A DNA stretch of 64,000 bases from Eubacterium sp. An11 (GCF_002161065.1 NZ_NFLV01000006.1:1-64000); one strand, 5' to 3'; shown: positions 24,585 to 33,032, counted from the first letter of the stretch. The notes: generated by a model not told the origin, from the sequence alone. Numbers and translations: made by a program.

Positions 24585-25823
24585 ATGATTATTTTGACCA
24601 AGGAAAATATCGTTTCTTATATTAATGATAATGTCCCTTCTATTCATCTGGAAGAACCGGTAACGGTAAATGTTATCGGCGAAGGGGATCTCAGCGAGGA
24701 CGTGGAAGGAGACGGCTACTGTAACTTTGTATTTCGTGTCGCAGACGCTCATTCTTCTTACATCGTAAAACAGTCCACCAGCCATCTGCGTCGTCGGGGA
24801 CAGCCGATCACACCAAAGAGGAACCGGTATGAGTATGAGATCATGCAGCTTCGTTCCAAGATCGTTCCTCAGTATGTACCGTCTCTTTATCACGGTGATT
24901 TTGAGAATAATATTTTTATCATGGAAGATGTCTCAAATCTGAAGCTGGTTCGTTATCAGATGAACGAGAATCACCGGCTGCCGGAGCTGGCCAGCCAGGC
25001 TGCCCAGTATCTTGCCGCCACACATTTTTATACTTCAGAGTTTTATCTGGATTCCGAAGAATACCGCAGTCTTCTCTCTTATTTTATGAATGCCGAGATC
25101 CGGCATGTGATGGAGGACGGTATCTTCCTCGGCATCTTCGGCTCCGATGAGTTTGATCATGCCTGCGGTCCGGAATTTGAAGAATACTGCTGCAATATTT
25201 ACAAGGATACGGAGATCACATTCCAGCGTTTTAAGCTGCGTCATTTGTTCATGAGCAAATCAGAGACTCTGATCCATGGTGATTTCCATACATCCAATAT
25301 GTTTGCGGATGATACACATTTGAAGGTTATCGACATGGAATATACCTTCGGAGCGCCGTTTTCTTATGATTTAGGTTTCATTCTGGCCAATATCATCAGC
25401 CAGTTCTGCTCCGCCGCCTTCCGTCCGTTTGATGAGGAGAGCGAGAGAAAGGTCTGCCTGTCATACCTGATCACAATCATGCATCTGCTTTATACAGATT
25501 ACATTTCTTATTTCTTTGAGTACTGGGAGAAAGACGCCAAGCTGGAATACAAGCTGGCCAAGGGGTATAAGGAGTCTCTTTCCCTTGATATCCTGCGCGA
25601 GTGCTTTGGTTTTGCCGCCTGTGCTAATCTCTGCCGGGTATGCGGAACCATGCAGACCGCGGACTTTGACCACATCAAGGACAATCATCTGCGTACACAG
25701 GCGAAGTTCCTCTCCGTGGAGATTGACGAGCTTCTGTTCCGCAAATGGTTTACCTACAACACGATTGATGAACCGCTCAACGATATGATCGCATTATTAA
25801 AGAAGCGCAGAGAGATTGTGTAA
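24585..25823 (+). CDS. MtnK-like (APH-fold) small-molecule kinase 2
   Basis: 412 residues, roughly half identical to the preceding gene by eye and collinear with it. It keeps all catalytic features: Lys62 (YIVKQS), IHGDFHTSNMF (Asp233) and VIDMEYTFGAPFSYD (Asp250, Glu252). AGGAGGGAG precedes the ATG. Because both copies retain full active sites, they have probably diverged in substrate rather than one being a pseudoenzyme. It is the last gene of the plus-strand arm and ends at a strong terminator. No isomerase or aldolase of a methylthioribose or deoxyribose salvage pathway is nearby. Confidence 0.82.
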   Translation: MIILTKENIVSYINDNVPSIHLEEPVTVNVIGEGDLSEDVEGDGYCNFVFRVADAHSSYIVKQSTSHLRRRGQPITPKRNRYEYEIMQLRSKIVPQYVPSLYHGDFENNIFIMEDVSNLKLVRYQMNENHRLPELASQAAQYLAATHFYTSEFYLDSEEYRSLLSYFMNAEIRHVMEDGIFLGIFGSDEFDHACGPEFEEYCCNIYKDTEITFQRFKLRHLFMSKSETLIHGDFHTSNMFADDTHLKVIDMEYTFGAPFSYDLGFILANIISQFCSAAFRPFDEESERKVCLSYLITIMHLLYTDYISYFFEYWEKDAKLEYKLAKGYKESLSLDILRECFGFAACANLCRVCGTMQTADFDHIKDNHLRTQAKFLSVEIDELLFRKWFTYNTIDEPLNDMIALLKKRREIV

Positions 25824-25947
25824 AGCAGAGTAACGATTTAAAATAATTATTAACTAAGCCTTCATCAGAGATTCGAAAGTATCTCTCCTTTCAAATTTTT
25901 TGAAAGAGGTGACAGCGGAATTTATGGGTCTGTTCCCTGTTACCGAC

Positions 25948-26007
25948 AAAACAGCCCTGCAGGTTCCGGGATTTATGAATCCCGTTTTTTCCCGCAGGGC
26001 TGTCTTC
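25948..26007. terminator. Terminator closing the kinase arm (bidirectional)
   Basis: ACAGCCCTGC (25951-25960) pairs with GCAGGGCTGT (25994-26003). Nested inside, CGGGATT/AATCCCG is followed by TTTTTT on the plus strand. It lies between convergent genes. Confidence 0.85.
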
Positions 26008-26010
26008 TTT

Positions 26011-26361
26011 TTATCGCCAGGAGAACACATTAAACTTTGATGTCTTGTGTTCCAGTTCCAGGGAATCTTTGGCAATTTTGTAGGAATCCAGGTAGCAGTA
26101 GGTTGCTCCCTCTTCTTCCGGCTCGTTATCGTGGAAACGTTTCTGGGAATCCACTTTCACTGTCATGCTCCAGCACGGTTCCAGCACGTTTGTACTTCTG
26201 TAGAAGAGGTCAAACATGACAACGCCGATGCCTTCTCTCGGATCTTTAAAGGTAAAAGACGGTTCACCGTTTTCTTCCAGGCCGTTCATCCGGCACATTC
26301 CGATGAAATTCAAAATTGCTTTTTTGTTATTCTCACCGATTGGTATATATGTCTCTGCCAT
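26011..26361 (-). CDS. Uncharacterised 116-residue protein
   Basis: Begins MAETYIPIGENNKKAILNF with AAGGAG 7 nt upstream, so translation is likely. No signal peptide or membrane segment. The middle is beta-rich with aromatic and acidic residues (IGVVMFDLFYRSTNVLEP, EEEGATYCYLDSYKIA). I do not recognise the family. It sits between the terminators of the two microcompartment arms as an independent unit, so a link to the pathway is possible but not shown. Confidence 0.65.
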   Translation of the reverse strand: MAETYIPIGENNKKAILNFIGMCRMNGLEENGEPSFTFKDPREGIGVVMFDLFYRSTNVLEPCWSMTVKVDSQKRFHDNEPEEEGATYCYLDSYKIAKDSLELEHKTSKFNVFSWR

Positions 26362-26381
26362 AGTACTCTCCTTTTCATTTC

Positions 26382-26415
26382 AAAAAGGCTGCCCATATGA
26401 GCAGCCTTTTTTATT
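26382..26415. terminator. Terminator of the pdu operon (bidirectional form)
   Basis: AAAAGGCTGC pairs with GCAGCCTTTT around an 8-nt loop; each strand then has a T run. On the minus strand it lies 280 bp after pduT and 20 bp before the ATG of the 116-residue protein. Confidence 0.8.
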
Positions 26416-26431
26416 TTTATTATTATACCTC

Positions 26432-26590
26432 GCACGGTTTCCCACGCCATATCGCCCTCGCTTCGCGATGGCTCGGCGACAAATCCGCATCTCGATTCCG
26501 CTTCGCCTATGCATGGTTTCTCACGCCATGCCGCCCTCGCTTCGCGATGGCTCGGCGACAAATCCGCATCTCGATTCCGCTTCACTTCGT
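26432..26590. repeat. 79-bp tandem repeat, two units, in the pdu operon 3' region
   Basis: The segment beginning GCACGGTTTCCCACGCC at 26432 repeats from 26511 with period 79. The shared core contains GCCCTCGCTTCGCGATGGC, itself a partial palindrome, and CGGCGACAAATCCGCATC. GC-rich and non-coding; probably a genome-wide structured repeat of which two units are here. Confidence 0.8.
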
Positions 26591-26623
26591 TCCGCTTCAT
26601 CTCGATGTGTTTTGTCGCCGTAT

Positions 26624-26686
26624 ACAGATTTACAGGAACAGTTCTGCTTTCAAGCAAGCTTGAGCAGCCCAGTTCCTGAAATCTGT
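26624..26686 (-). other. Long imperfect hairpin in the 3' UTR of the pdu operon
   Basis: ACAGATTT (26624) pairs with AAATCTGT (26679), then CAGGAAC/GTTCCTG and CTGC..TCAAGC/GCTTGA.CAG, giving some 25 pairs in a 63-nt element right after the pduT stop. No T run follows, so an RNA 3'-end stabiliser is more likely than a terminator. Confidence 0.6.
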
Positions 26687-26696
26687 GCATGGCTTG

Positions 26697-27248
26697 TTAT
26701 TTCAGCAGGTTTTCCACAATTGACGGATGTGGACGTGGAATGATGGATGTGGAAGTCACTTCACCGCTGATGCTCAGCTTCGCAAGACAGGCATTCACTG
26801 CGGATCTTACGGAAGATACTTCGCCGGTGATAACCAGGTATCCTTTTCCACCTAAACCTCTGGCGATTCTTAAATCAACAATACTTACTTTGGAAGCCTT
26901 TACTGCAACATCGGCTGCGATAACTGCTGTCAAAGCGGAGATTGTCTCAATTGCACCAACTGCCTGAATATTCTCTGTATTGGTAAATCCGGAAATTGCC
27001 GGAAGAACTTCTTCACGAACATTATCAAGAATGTGTGTATCGATCAGATAGATGCCGCTCACGAGCTCTGCTTTGCTCATGGCTGCCTTTACCGGACCAA
27101 CATGTCCGCCGATGATAATCACATACTTGCCAGGGCAGATTGGTGTAGCTAATAATAATTCTACATTTCCTGCTTTTACCATCTCATCAGCCGTCTGGAT
27201 ACCAACAGGAATGCTTTTAATTTCTACAAATCCAACTGCTTTTCTCAC
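26697..27248 (-). CDS. pduT: Tandem-BMC shell protein, PduT-like (Fe-S)
   Basis: 183 residues from a GTG at 27248, with AAAGGATGG upstream and pduS ending 17 bp before; this equals the usual ~184-residue PduT length, whereas the longer open frame overlaps pduS. Two BMC domains occupy about 1-92 and 93-183. A Cys in ATPICPGKY matches the residue that binds a [4Fe-4S] cluster at the pore of PduT trimers. The protein probably passes electrons across the shell, which fits its pairing with PduS. It is the last gene of the operon. Confidence 0.87.
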   Translation of the reverse strand: MRKAVGFVEIKSIPVGIQTADEMVKAGNVELLLATPICPGKYVIIIGGHVGPVKAAMSKAELVSGIYLIDTHILDNVREEVLPAISGFTNTENIQAVGAIETISALTAVIAADVAVKASKVSIVDLRIARGLGGKGYLVITGEVSSVRSAVNACLAKLSISGEVTSTSIIPRPHPSIVENLLK

Positions 27249-27265
27249 TGCGTAAACACCATCCT

Positions 27266-28594
27266 TTATTTTTCGATTGAAATACAACCGTCAGCGATTT
27301 CCTTAATTGTACCGCTGATACTAGCATGAATACAAGCACCTAATTTACCTTCTGCAGGTTTAGCGATCACATCGCCTTTTGTAACTGTATCACCGACATT
27401 TACACATGGGACTGCCGGAGCACCGATGTGCTGTCCGCACGGGATAGAAACGTGATCTATCTCTTTTGGAATCTCTGTCAGTGGCGCAGCCACATTGTAT
27501 TTTGAGAGACCGAGATTTGCGATAAGCTTTTTAATCGGATATTTTTTGTATTCTCTCATTGGATGTGCTGATTCAGGCGCATTATGCAATGTATTTTTGA
27601 TACCCTGCTTTGCCATGATGCCTTTTAATTCATGATTTACCTTCCATGGCTGGAGGTTCATGATACAAGCGTACTGGCAAAGACGACATTCTGAACATAA
27701 GAATGCGATCATAGGAGTATCGGATCCGTCACACAAATGGCCATAACTAGCAAATCTGATAGTCTTATGCGGAGCAATTCTATGTCCTATCAAATTACGA
27801 GGACATACTTCTGTACAAAGGCTGCAGTGGCAGCACGCAGCTTTTGCGATATGAAGCATCTTGGAAATGTCCATCTTCACATCCTGAATCAACGGATGAC
27901 TTTCCGGTAATACGATCAGGCCCTTTGTGGTCTTGGTAATCTTGGAATCCAGAGGAACATGTTTGCCCATCATAGGACCGCCATTAATGACAACATACGG
28001 ACCATCCACAGTGACGCCGCCCGCCAGATCCAGGGCTTCTTTCACTGTCATACCGAGAGGAAGCTTCATGGTCACATGGTTCTTCACTTCTCCGGCAAAG
28101 GTTACGTAGGAATCCGTAACCGGTTTGTCCTCGTAATAAGCGTTATAAATGTTAAGGACTGTCTCAACATTAGAAACGATAACGCCTACGTTCAATGGAA
28201 TACCGCCTTCAGGAACGATTCTTCCCGTCACTTCGTATACCGTAACCTGTTCATCACCCGCTGGGTAAAAGTTTTCGAGAAGATGAAGGCTAAAGCCTTC
28301 ATACTCCCCAATAAGCTCATTAAAGCTGTTGATTGCTGCTGTGTAATGTTCTTTTAATGCAATAACGACTTTATCTGCGCCTACGGTTTCTTTGATGAGC
28401 TTTAAGCCTTCAAGGATTTTTCTTGTCTCGACTGCCATCAGCTGCTGATCCACTCTCAGCAGCGGTTCACATTCCGCGCCGTTGAGGATGACATATTCAG
28501 CCTTGGCATTTACTTTTACATGAGTAGGAAAACCTGCACCACCGGCACCTACAATACCGGACTGAGCGATAACATCAATAAGGTTTTTTTCCAT
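27266..28594 (-). CDS. pduS: PduS, RnfC-like cobalamin reductase
   Basis: 442 residues from the ATG at 28594, with GAGGTGAG 4-8 nt upstream. The N-terminus holds GAGGAGFPTHVK (flavin/NADH-binding, as in RnfC and NuoF), a SLBB-type middle, and two [4Fe-4S] motifs (CCHCSLCTEVCP and CSECRLCQYAC). The C-terminal ~60 residues resemble a biotinyl/lipoyl-like barrel (GQHIGAPAVPCVNVGDTVTKG). PduS reduces cob(II)alamin so that PduO can adenosylate it. It lies 16 bp after pduP and before pduT. Confidence 0.92.
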   Translation of the reverse strand: MEKNLIDVIAQSGIVGAGGAGFPTHVKVNAKAEYVILNGAECEPLLRVDQQLMAVETRKILEGLKLIKETVGADKVVIALKEHYTAAINSFNELIGEYEGFSLHLLENFYPAGDEQVTVYEVTGRIVPEGGIPLNVGVIVSNVETVLNIYNAYYEDKPVTDSYVTFAGEVKNHVTMKLPLGMTVKEALDLAGGVTVDGPYVVINGGPMMGKHVPLDSKITKTTKGLIVLPESHPLIQDVKMDISKMLHIAKAACCHCSLCTEVCPRNLIGHRIAPHKTIRFASYGHLCDGSDTPMIAFLCSECRLCQYACIMNLQPWKVNHELKGIMAKQGIKNTLHNAPESAHPMREYKKYPIKKLIANLGLSKYNVAAPLTEIPKEIDHVSIPCGQHIGAPAVPCVNVGDTVTKGDVIAKPAEGKLGACIHASISGTIKEIADGCISIEK

Positions 28595-28610
28595 TTTACT
28601 CACCTCTTAA

Positions 28611-30017
28611 TTATTTCATTCTGATATGGAGACCATCCTTTAATACACATCTTCTCTTACGGCAGAATGATTTCGCAGATGTCAGACCTTCACCTGTAGG
28701 ACCTGCGATGGTAAATGTGGTGTATCCCATTCCGCCAACGCCGATACCAGCATAAGATGGGCCGTTCTTAACGAAAATAGTTGTTTCGATTTCTTTTGCC
28801 ATCTTGGTAAGCTTATCTACATTTCTGGAATGCATCATTGCTGTATGTCTGTTTCCGTGTTCAACTTCTACGGCAAATTCGATTGCTTCATCAACGTTTG
28901 CCACACGAACGATAGGAAGAATCGGCATCATCAGCTCGATCTGAACAAATGGATGATCCTTCGGAGCTTCCATGATGATACATTTTACTTCCGGACCAAC
29001 TTTAATACCTACCTTGTCAAGGATATACTGTGCACTCTTACCAACAAAGTTTACGTTCGGTTTCTTTCTGTCGTTTGTAACCATGTCAACCATCTGCTCG
29101 ATGATAGCAGGATCTTTTACTTCATAAGCGCCGTTGTTCTTCATGTTGAAAATCAGATAATCTGCGATCTGATCAACAGCGATAACTTCTTTCTCTGCGA
29201 TACAAGGAAGGTTGTTATCGAAGGAGCATCCGTTTACGATATCAACGGCAGCTTTCTCGATATCAGCTGTCTCATCAACAACAACAGGAGGGTTACCTGC
29301 TCCGGCTCCGATTGCTTTCTTACCGGTGGACATAACGGCCTTAACGATTCCAGGACCGCCGGTAGCAACCAGCATACGAACCTTTGGATGATTCATCATG
29401 ATATTGGTGTTCTCGATGGATGGTTCTTTTACAGTAACAACCAGGTTTCTCGGAGCTCCCAGTTCTTCCAGTTTTGCGTTGATCTTTTTGATCAGCCAGA
29501 TGGAAACACCTTTGGAACGTGGATGCGGGCTGAATACTACAGTATTGCCGCCGGCCAGCATTCCGATGGAGTTACAGATTACTGTCTCTGTAGGGTTCGT
29601 TGTCGGTGCGATTGCTCCGATAACACCAAATGGGCAGTACTCAACCAGTGTGAGTCCGTCATCTCCGGATAAAGCTTCTGTGGTCAGATCTTCGATTCCA
29701 GGAGATTTCTCTGCTGCCAGTCTGTTTTTGATCAGTTTATATTCATAAGCTCCCATACCGCTTTCTTCTACGGCCAGTTTGCTCATGTATTCCAGATTTT
29801 CTTTCTGGCAAACTACCTCTCTGATTCCATTGACAAATCTTTCTCTGTCTGCCATGGAATAGTTCATATATTCTTTCTGCGCTTTTGCAGATGCTTCGAT
29901 CGCGTCATCCATTGTCTCAAAAATACCATAGGTATAATCGTCAGCAGGGCAAGCGGATTCAACATCTGTCAAAACCTTTTTCACAACTTTTTCAATTAAT
30001 TGAACATCAATATTCAT
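28611..30017 (-). CDS. pduP: PduP, CoA-acylating aldehyde dehydrogenase
   Basis: 468 residues. The first ~18 residues (MNIDVQLIEKVVKKVLTDV) form an amphipathic helix of the sort that targets PduP to the lumen. The aldehyde dehydrogenase domain shows APTTNPTETVICNSIGML, ATGGPGIVKAVMSTGK and the catalytic Cys in FDNNLPCIAEKE. It oxidises propionaldehyde or 3-hydroxypropionaldehyde to acyl-CoA with NAD+. GGAGG precedes the ATG, which overlaps the pduO stop by 1 nt (TAATG), so the two are translationally coupled. Confidence 0.94.
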   Translation of the reverse strand: MNIDVQLIEKVVKKVLTDVESACPADDYTYGIFETMDDAIEASAKAQKEYMNYSMADRERFVNGIREVVCQKENLEYMSKLAVEESGMGAYEYKLIKNRLAAEKSPGIEDLTTEALSGDDGLTLVEYCPFGVIGAIAPTTNPTETVICNSIGMLAGGNTVVFSPHPRSKGVSIWLIKKINAKLEELGAPRNLVVTVKEPSIENTNIMMNHPKVRMLVATGGPGIVKAVMSTGKKAIGAGAGNPPVVVDETADIEKAAVDIVNGCSFDNNLPCIAEKEVIAVDQIADYLIFNMKNNGAYEVKDPAIIEQMVDMVTNDRKKPNVNFVGKSAQYILDKVGIKVGPEVKCIIMEAPKDHPFVQIELMMPILPIVRVANVDEAIEFAVEVEHGNRHTAMMHSRNVDKLTKMAKEIETTIFVKNGPSYAGIGVGGMGYTTFTIAGPTGEGLTSAKSFCRKRRCVLKDGLHIRMK

Positions 30018-31036
30018 TATGCATTTCCTCCTTGCATTTTTTCTAATGCATATATAGCAACTGCCATATCTTCTTCGGCAGTACCTCCGCTGACGCCGAT
30101 GGCACCGATAATCTTGCCATCAACTTCAATCGGATATCCACCACCAAAACATACAATCCTGCCATCTCCGGAGTTATGAAGACTCCATAAGCTGTCACCC
30201 GGCTTGGTGACATCGGCAAGAGCTGAGGTTGGACACTTAAGAGCACATGCAGTATATGCTTTGTCCTGTGATACTTTCACGCTGATCAGAAGAGAACCTT
30301 CCATTCTCTGGAAATAGAGAAGATTGCCTCCCTCATCCACTGCGGAAAATACCATCGGCACACCAATTTCATTTGCTTTCTCTTCTACAAATTCAGCCAT
30401 CTTTTTCAGGCTCTTTAAAGACATGTCCATCTTGCATTCTCCTTTATTGCCGGCGCCTCCCATGGTTTCTTTCACCACTTTACGCACTACCTCTTTGAGC
30501 TCCTCGATTTCCTGCTGCTGTGCTCTGGACTCCTCCAGACGGGCCATGGCAAAGCATGCATCCGAAAGACGATTGATATATTTTCGTAATTCATCGCGAA
30601 CAGGAATCTCCCTGGCAAGGGTTGTTATTTTTCTTTCCGCCCGTCTTACGACTGTCCTTGCCACATGCAAGGCTGCGGAAGATGGATTCACTCCAGGCAC
30701 TACGAACTCGCGCATCAGCCCATTGACTTTTGTTGATTGATCGACAATATCTTCCAGGTATTTGATGTCTGCCTCTCCAATTTTGTCCTTAAGCATCTCC
30801 AAGCCTTTTTCATCAGACGCGAATTCTGCTCCTGCCTGGAACATTCTTTTCTGAATATGATTGATATATTCTCTGATATCCGGTGACTCAGTCTGAGCGT
30901 AGGCAACTCCCAGTGCGGAAATCGCCTCGTCGATGGTTCCGTAGACATCCACATTCATGCTGTCCTTATCTACTCTGGAACCACCATATAATCCTGTCGT
31001 CCCTTTGTCACCCGTTTTTGTATAAATATTAGCCAT
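30017..31036 (-). CDS. pduO: PduO, ATP:cob(I)alamin adenosyltransferase with GlcG/HbpS C-terminal domain
   Basis: 339 residues. Residues 1-190 are the PduO-type adenosyltransferase: MANIYTKTGDKGTTGLYGGSR (ATP-binding) and RTVVRRAERK plus RDELRKYINRLSDACF near the active site. Residues about 205-339 form the DUF336/GlcG-like domain (LLISVKVSQDKAYTACAL, GGGYPIEVDGKIIGAIGVSGG) that binds haem or cobalamin in some homologues. The enzyme makes adenosylcobalamin for the dehydratase from ATP and reduced cobalamin supplied by PduS. Confidence 0.93.
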   Translation of the reverse strand: MANIYTKTGDKGTTGLYGGSRVDKDSMNVDVYGTIDEAISALGVAYAQTESPDIREYINHIQKRMFQAGAEFASDEKGLEMLKDKIGEADIKYLEDIVDQSTKVNGLMREFVVPGVNPSSAALHVARTVVRRAERKITTLAREIPVRDELRKYINRLSDACFAMARLEESRAQQQEIEELKEVVRKVVKETMGGAGNKGECKMDMSLKSLKKMAEFVEEKANEIGVPMVFSAVDEGGNLLYFQRMEGSLLISVKVSQDKAYTACALKCPTSALADVTKPGDSLWSLHNSGDGRIVCFGGGYPIEVDGKIIGAIGVSGGTAEEDMAVAIYALEKMQGGNA

Positions 31037-31048
31037 ACATTCACACCT

Positions 31049-31330
31049 TTAACACTGTGACACTTCCACGGTATCCACAATCCCAACAATTGCGGCATCG
31101 ACAGGAAGACTGTTTTTCTTTTCACCATCACCTGACATACGAGCCGAACTGCCGCCAACGACAATTACGGTTTCGCCATCACCGGCTCCAACAGTATCGA
31201 CGGCAATTTCAGTCTGCTTTTTGGCGGTAAGATCCTGGTTGATCTTCTCGACGATCAGAAACTTGCATCCGGTCAGACTCGGGCATTTTACAGTAGATAC
31301 CACTGTGCCAATTACTTTACCTAAATACAT
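31049..31330 (-). CDS. pduN: PduN, pentameric BMC vertex protein
   Basis: 93 residues, the typical size of the EutN/CcmL/PduN family. It starts MYLGKVIGTVVSTVKCPSL, has the GAGDGETVIVVGGSSAR segment that lines the pentamer, and ends VDAAIVGIVDTVEV. Five copies cap each vertex of the shell. It lies 12 bp before pduO. Confidence 0.94.
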   Translation of the reverse strand: MYLGKVIGTVVSTVKCPSLTGCKFLIVEKINQDLTAKKQTEIAVDTVGAGDGETVIVVGGSSARMSGDGEKKNSLPVDAAIVGIVDTVEVSQC

Positions 31331-31343
31331 GTCTTCACCTACT

Positions 31344-32204
31344 TTACTCTCTCACAATCGTGATGCCACGATTGTATGCTTCGTCACTTGCGAGACCTGT
31401 CACAACTGCGCCAGCTCCCACAATAATGGTTTTATATCTTGCATTTCTGGCAATGTCCACACGGCCGATAACATTCTTATTCAGCTTGATGCTGGATGCT
31501 TCCTCCGCCGCCGCACTGCCGCTGCAGGATGGCTGTGCTGTCTGCTCCGCTTTTACCTTCGCCGGTTTTGCGTTGGAATCCGGTGACGGAAAATCAAAGC
31601 TGGCAGTATAGACTTTATTTACTTTCTCAAACAGATTATTGTCAACAGTGAGATGGATTCCGTAGGACTGCAGCGCTTCAAGATTGCTCCGCATCCGGGC
31701 CTTGTAAGCGTCCGTCACCTTGAATCCCATCTTTGCTCTGACCTCATTATCCGGACAGCAGCCGTCGACAGCAGCCACTACCGGCTTTCCGGTGGCCATC
31801 GCCCTGGAAATCATGTTCGTGAGCAGGTTGTCACTGATACAGTTTGCCACCTTTGCCGCCGTATTAATGGTCAGCGCAGGTACGATCACGAACTGATTAT
31901 CATCAATAATCTGTCTTCCATTTACCGGAGCGCCCTCAACATAAATGGCATCCGGACCAATATCATTCTGAATACGCTCTTTTGTCAGAACTTCATCGGC
32001 AGCTTTTGACATTACGACTGTCAGCTCCCAGCCATCATTTTTCAGCTCTTTCAGAGATTTCACCGCATCTGCATATCCAATAAGAGCTCCTGAGAAAAGA
32101 ACGGCAGCCTTTTTGCAGGCATTCATATATCTCAGAACAATCTGGTCAGAAATATATTCCACAATGGTTGACATAAGCGCATTCTCAAATTCGTTTCTAT
32201 TCAT
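31344..32204 (-). CDS. HFCD-type flavoprotein of the microcompartment operon
   Basis: 286 residues. Residues about 30-190 match the flavoprotein (PF02441) fold of UbiX, Dfp and dipicolinate synthase B: AAVLFSGALIGYADAVKSL at the start and VIVPALTINTAAKVANCISD, the classic flavin-site run. A Ser/Ala/Lys-rich linker follows, then a C-terminal ~45-residue segment (NKNVIGRVDIARN; TIIVGAGAVVTGLASDEA) that resembles the T-x-x-A helix motif at the N-termini of EutQ/EutT. It occupies the place where pduL and pduM stand in Salmonella. Flavin chemistry is inferred; the substrate is unknown. Confidence 0.75.
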   Translation of the reverse strand: MNRNEFENALMSTIVEYISDQIVLRYMNACKKAAVLFSGALIGYADAVKSLKELKNDGWELTVVMSKAADEVLTKERIQNDIGPDAIYVEGAPVNGRQIIDDNQFVIVPALTINTAAKVANCISDNLLTNMISRAMATGKPVVAAVDGCCPDNEVRAKMGFKVTDAYKARMRSNLEALQSYGIHLTVDNNLFEKVNKVYTASFDFPSPDSNAKPAKVKAEQTAQPSCSGSAAAEEASSIKLNKNVIGRVDIARNARYKTIIVGAGAVVTGLASDEAYNRGITIVRE

Positions 32205-32213
32205 TTATGCCAC

Positions 32214-33032
32214 CTATTGTCTGTTACAATTCATGGCAATTCCAAGGGGTGTCACCAGCAGCGGTTCCTTTGGCTTGATCGTCTTGATCCCGGTTTCCTT
32301 CTCAAAGACACTCTCGAACTTCTTAAAGCTGCAGGCACCGCCTACCACATAAATCACGTCCACATCGTATCCCTGGATGAAACGGGAGACAATCGCCGCC
32401 ATCTTCTCGATTACCGGCTTCACGACTGGAAATACCAGTACCTCCTGTTTCGGATCTTTTTTGATTCTCTCGGCTTCCTCAAAGGTGCATCCAAGACTTC
32501 CGGCAAGAACCAGAGTCATATGAGTACCACCTGTGGGCTCATCGGCCGTAAAAACCACTTTTCCATCTTTGAGAATACTGATACCGGTTGTTCCGCCACC
32601 GACATCCACAACCGCTCCGTCTGTAATTCCAAGAACGGAGGCAGCAGCCGTTGGCTCATCGATCACATTGACCACGTCCAGACCCACAGATTCCACAACG
32701 TTGGAAATGACTTTTACATTACCGGATATGATTCCCGGAGGAATGGCTGTGGCCGCTTCGCGGAACTCCACGCCCATCATCTGTTCCAGCCGGTTCTTCA
32801 TATTCTGAACCGCTCTGGACGCCCCGAGGAAATCAACAACGATTCCATCCCGGACCACTGTAGAAGGATAAGAAGCCCCTGCAATCGGGGTATTGTTGGA
32901 GTCCACCACTGAAACCACGATATTGGCGGTTCCCAGGTCCACTCCCAGTCTCAGCTCTCCTTCATATGGTCGAAATTCTTCATTTTTAATCAGCTCTGAA
33001 AAGCCGACCAAAACATCATTATAATTATTCAT
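32214..33032 (-). CDS. eutJ: EutJ family Hsp70-like ATPase
   Basis: 272 residues of the actin/Hsp70 ATPase fold without a substrate-binding domain. Motifs are LRLGVDLGTANIVVSVVD (phosphate 1), VIDEPTAAASVLG, VVDVGGGTTGISI (phosphate 2) and YVVGGACSFKKFE (adenosine). EutJ homologues are predicted chaperones for microcompartment enzymes; the role is not proven. It lies 9 bp before the flavoprotein gene and 193 bp after the tailed shell gene, a gap that holds a strong hairpin. Confidence 0.88.
   Translation of the reverse strand: MNNYNDVLVGFSELIKNEEFRPYEGELRLGVDLGTANIVVSVVDSNNTPIAGASYPSTVVRDGIVVDFLGASRAVQNMKNRLEQMMGVEFREAATAIPPGIISGNVKVISNVVESVGLDVVNVIDEPTAAASVLGITDGAVVDVGGGTTGISILKDGKVVFTADEPTGGTHMTLVLAGSLGCTFEEAERIKKDPKQEVLVFPVVKPVIEKMAAIVSRFIQGYDVDVIYVVGGACSFKKFESVFEKETGIKTIKPKEPLLVTPLGIAMNCNRQ

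Noticed and set aside
26432-26590. Repeat considered as a CRISPR array
   Set aside because: Only two units of 79 bp, adjacent without spacers, and no cas genes.
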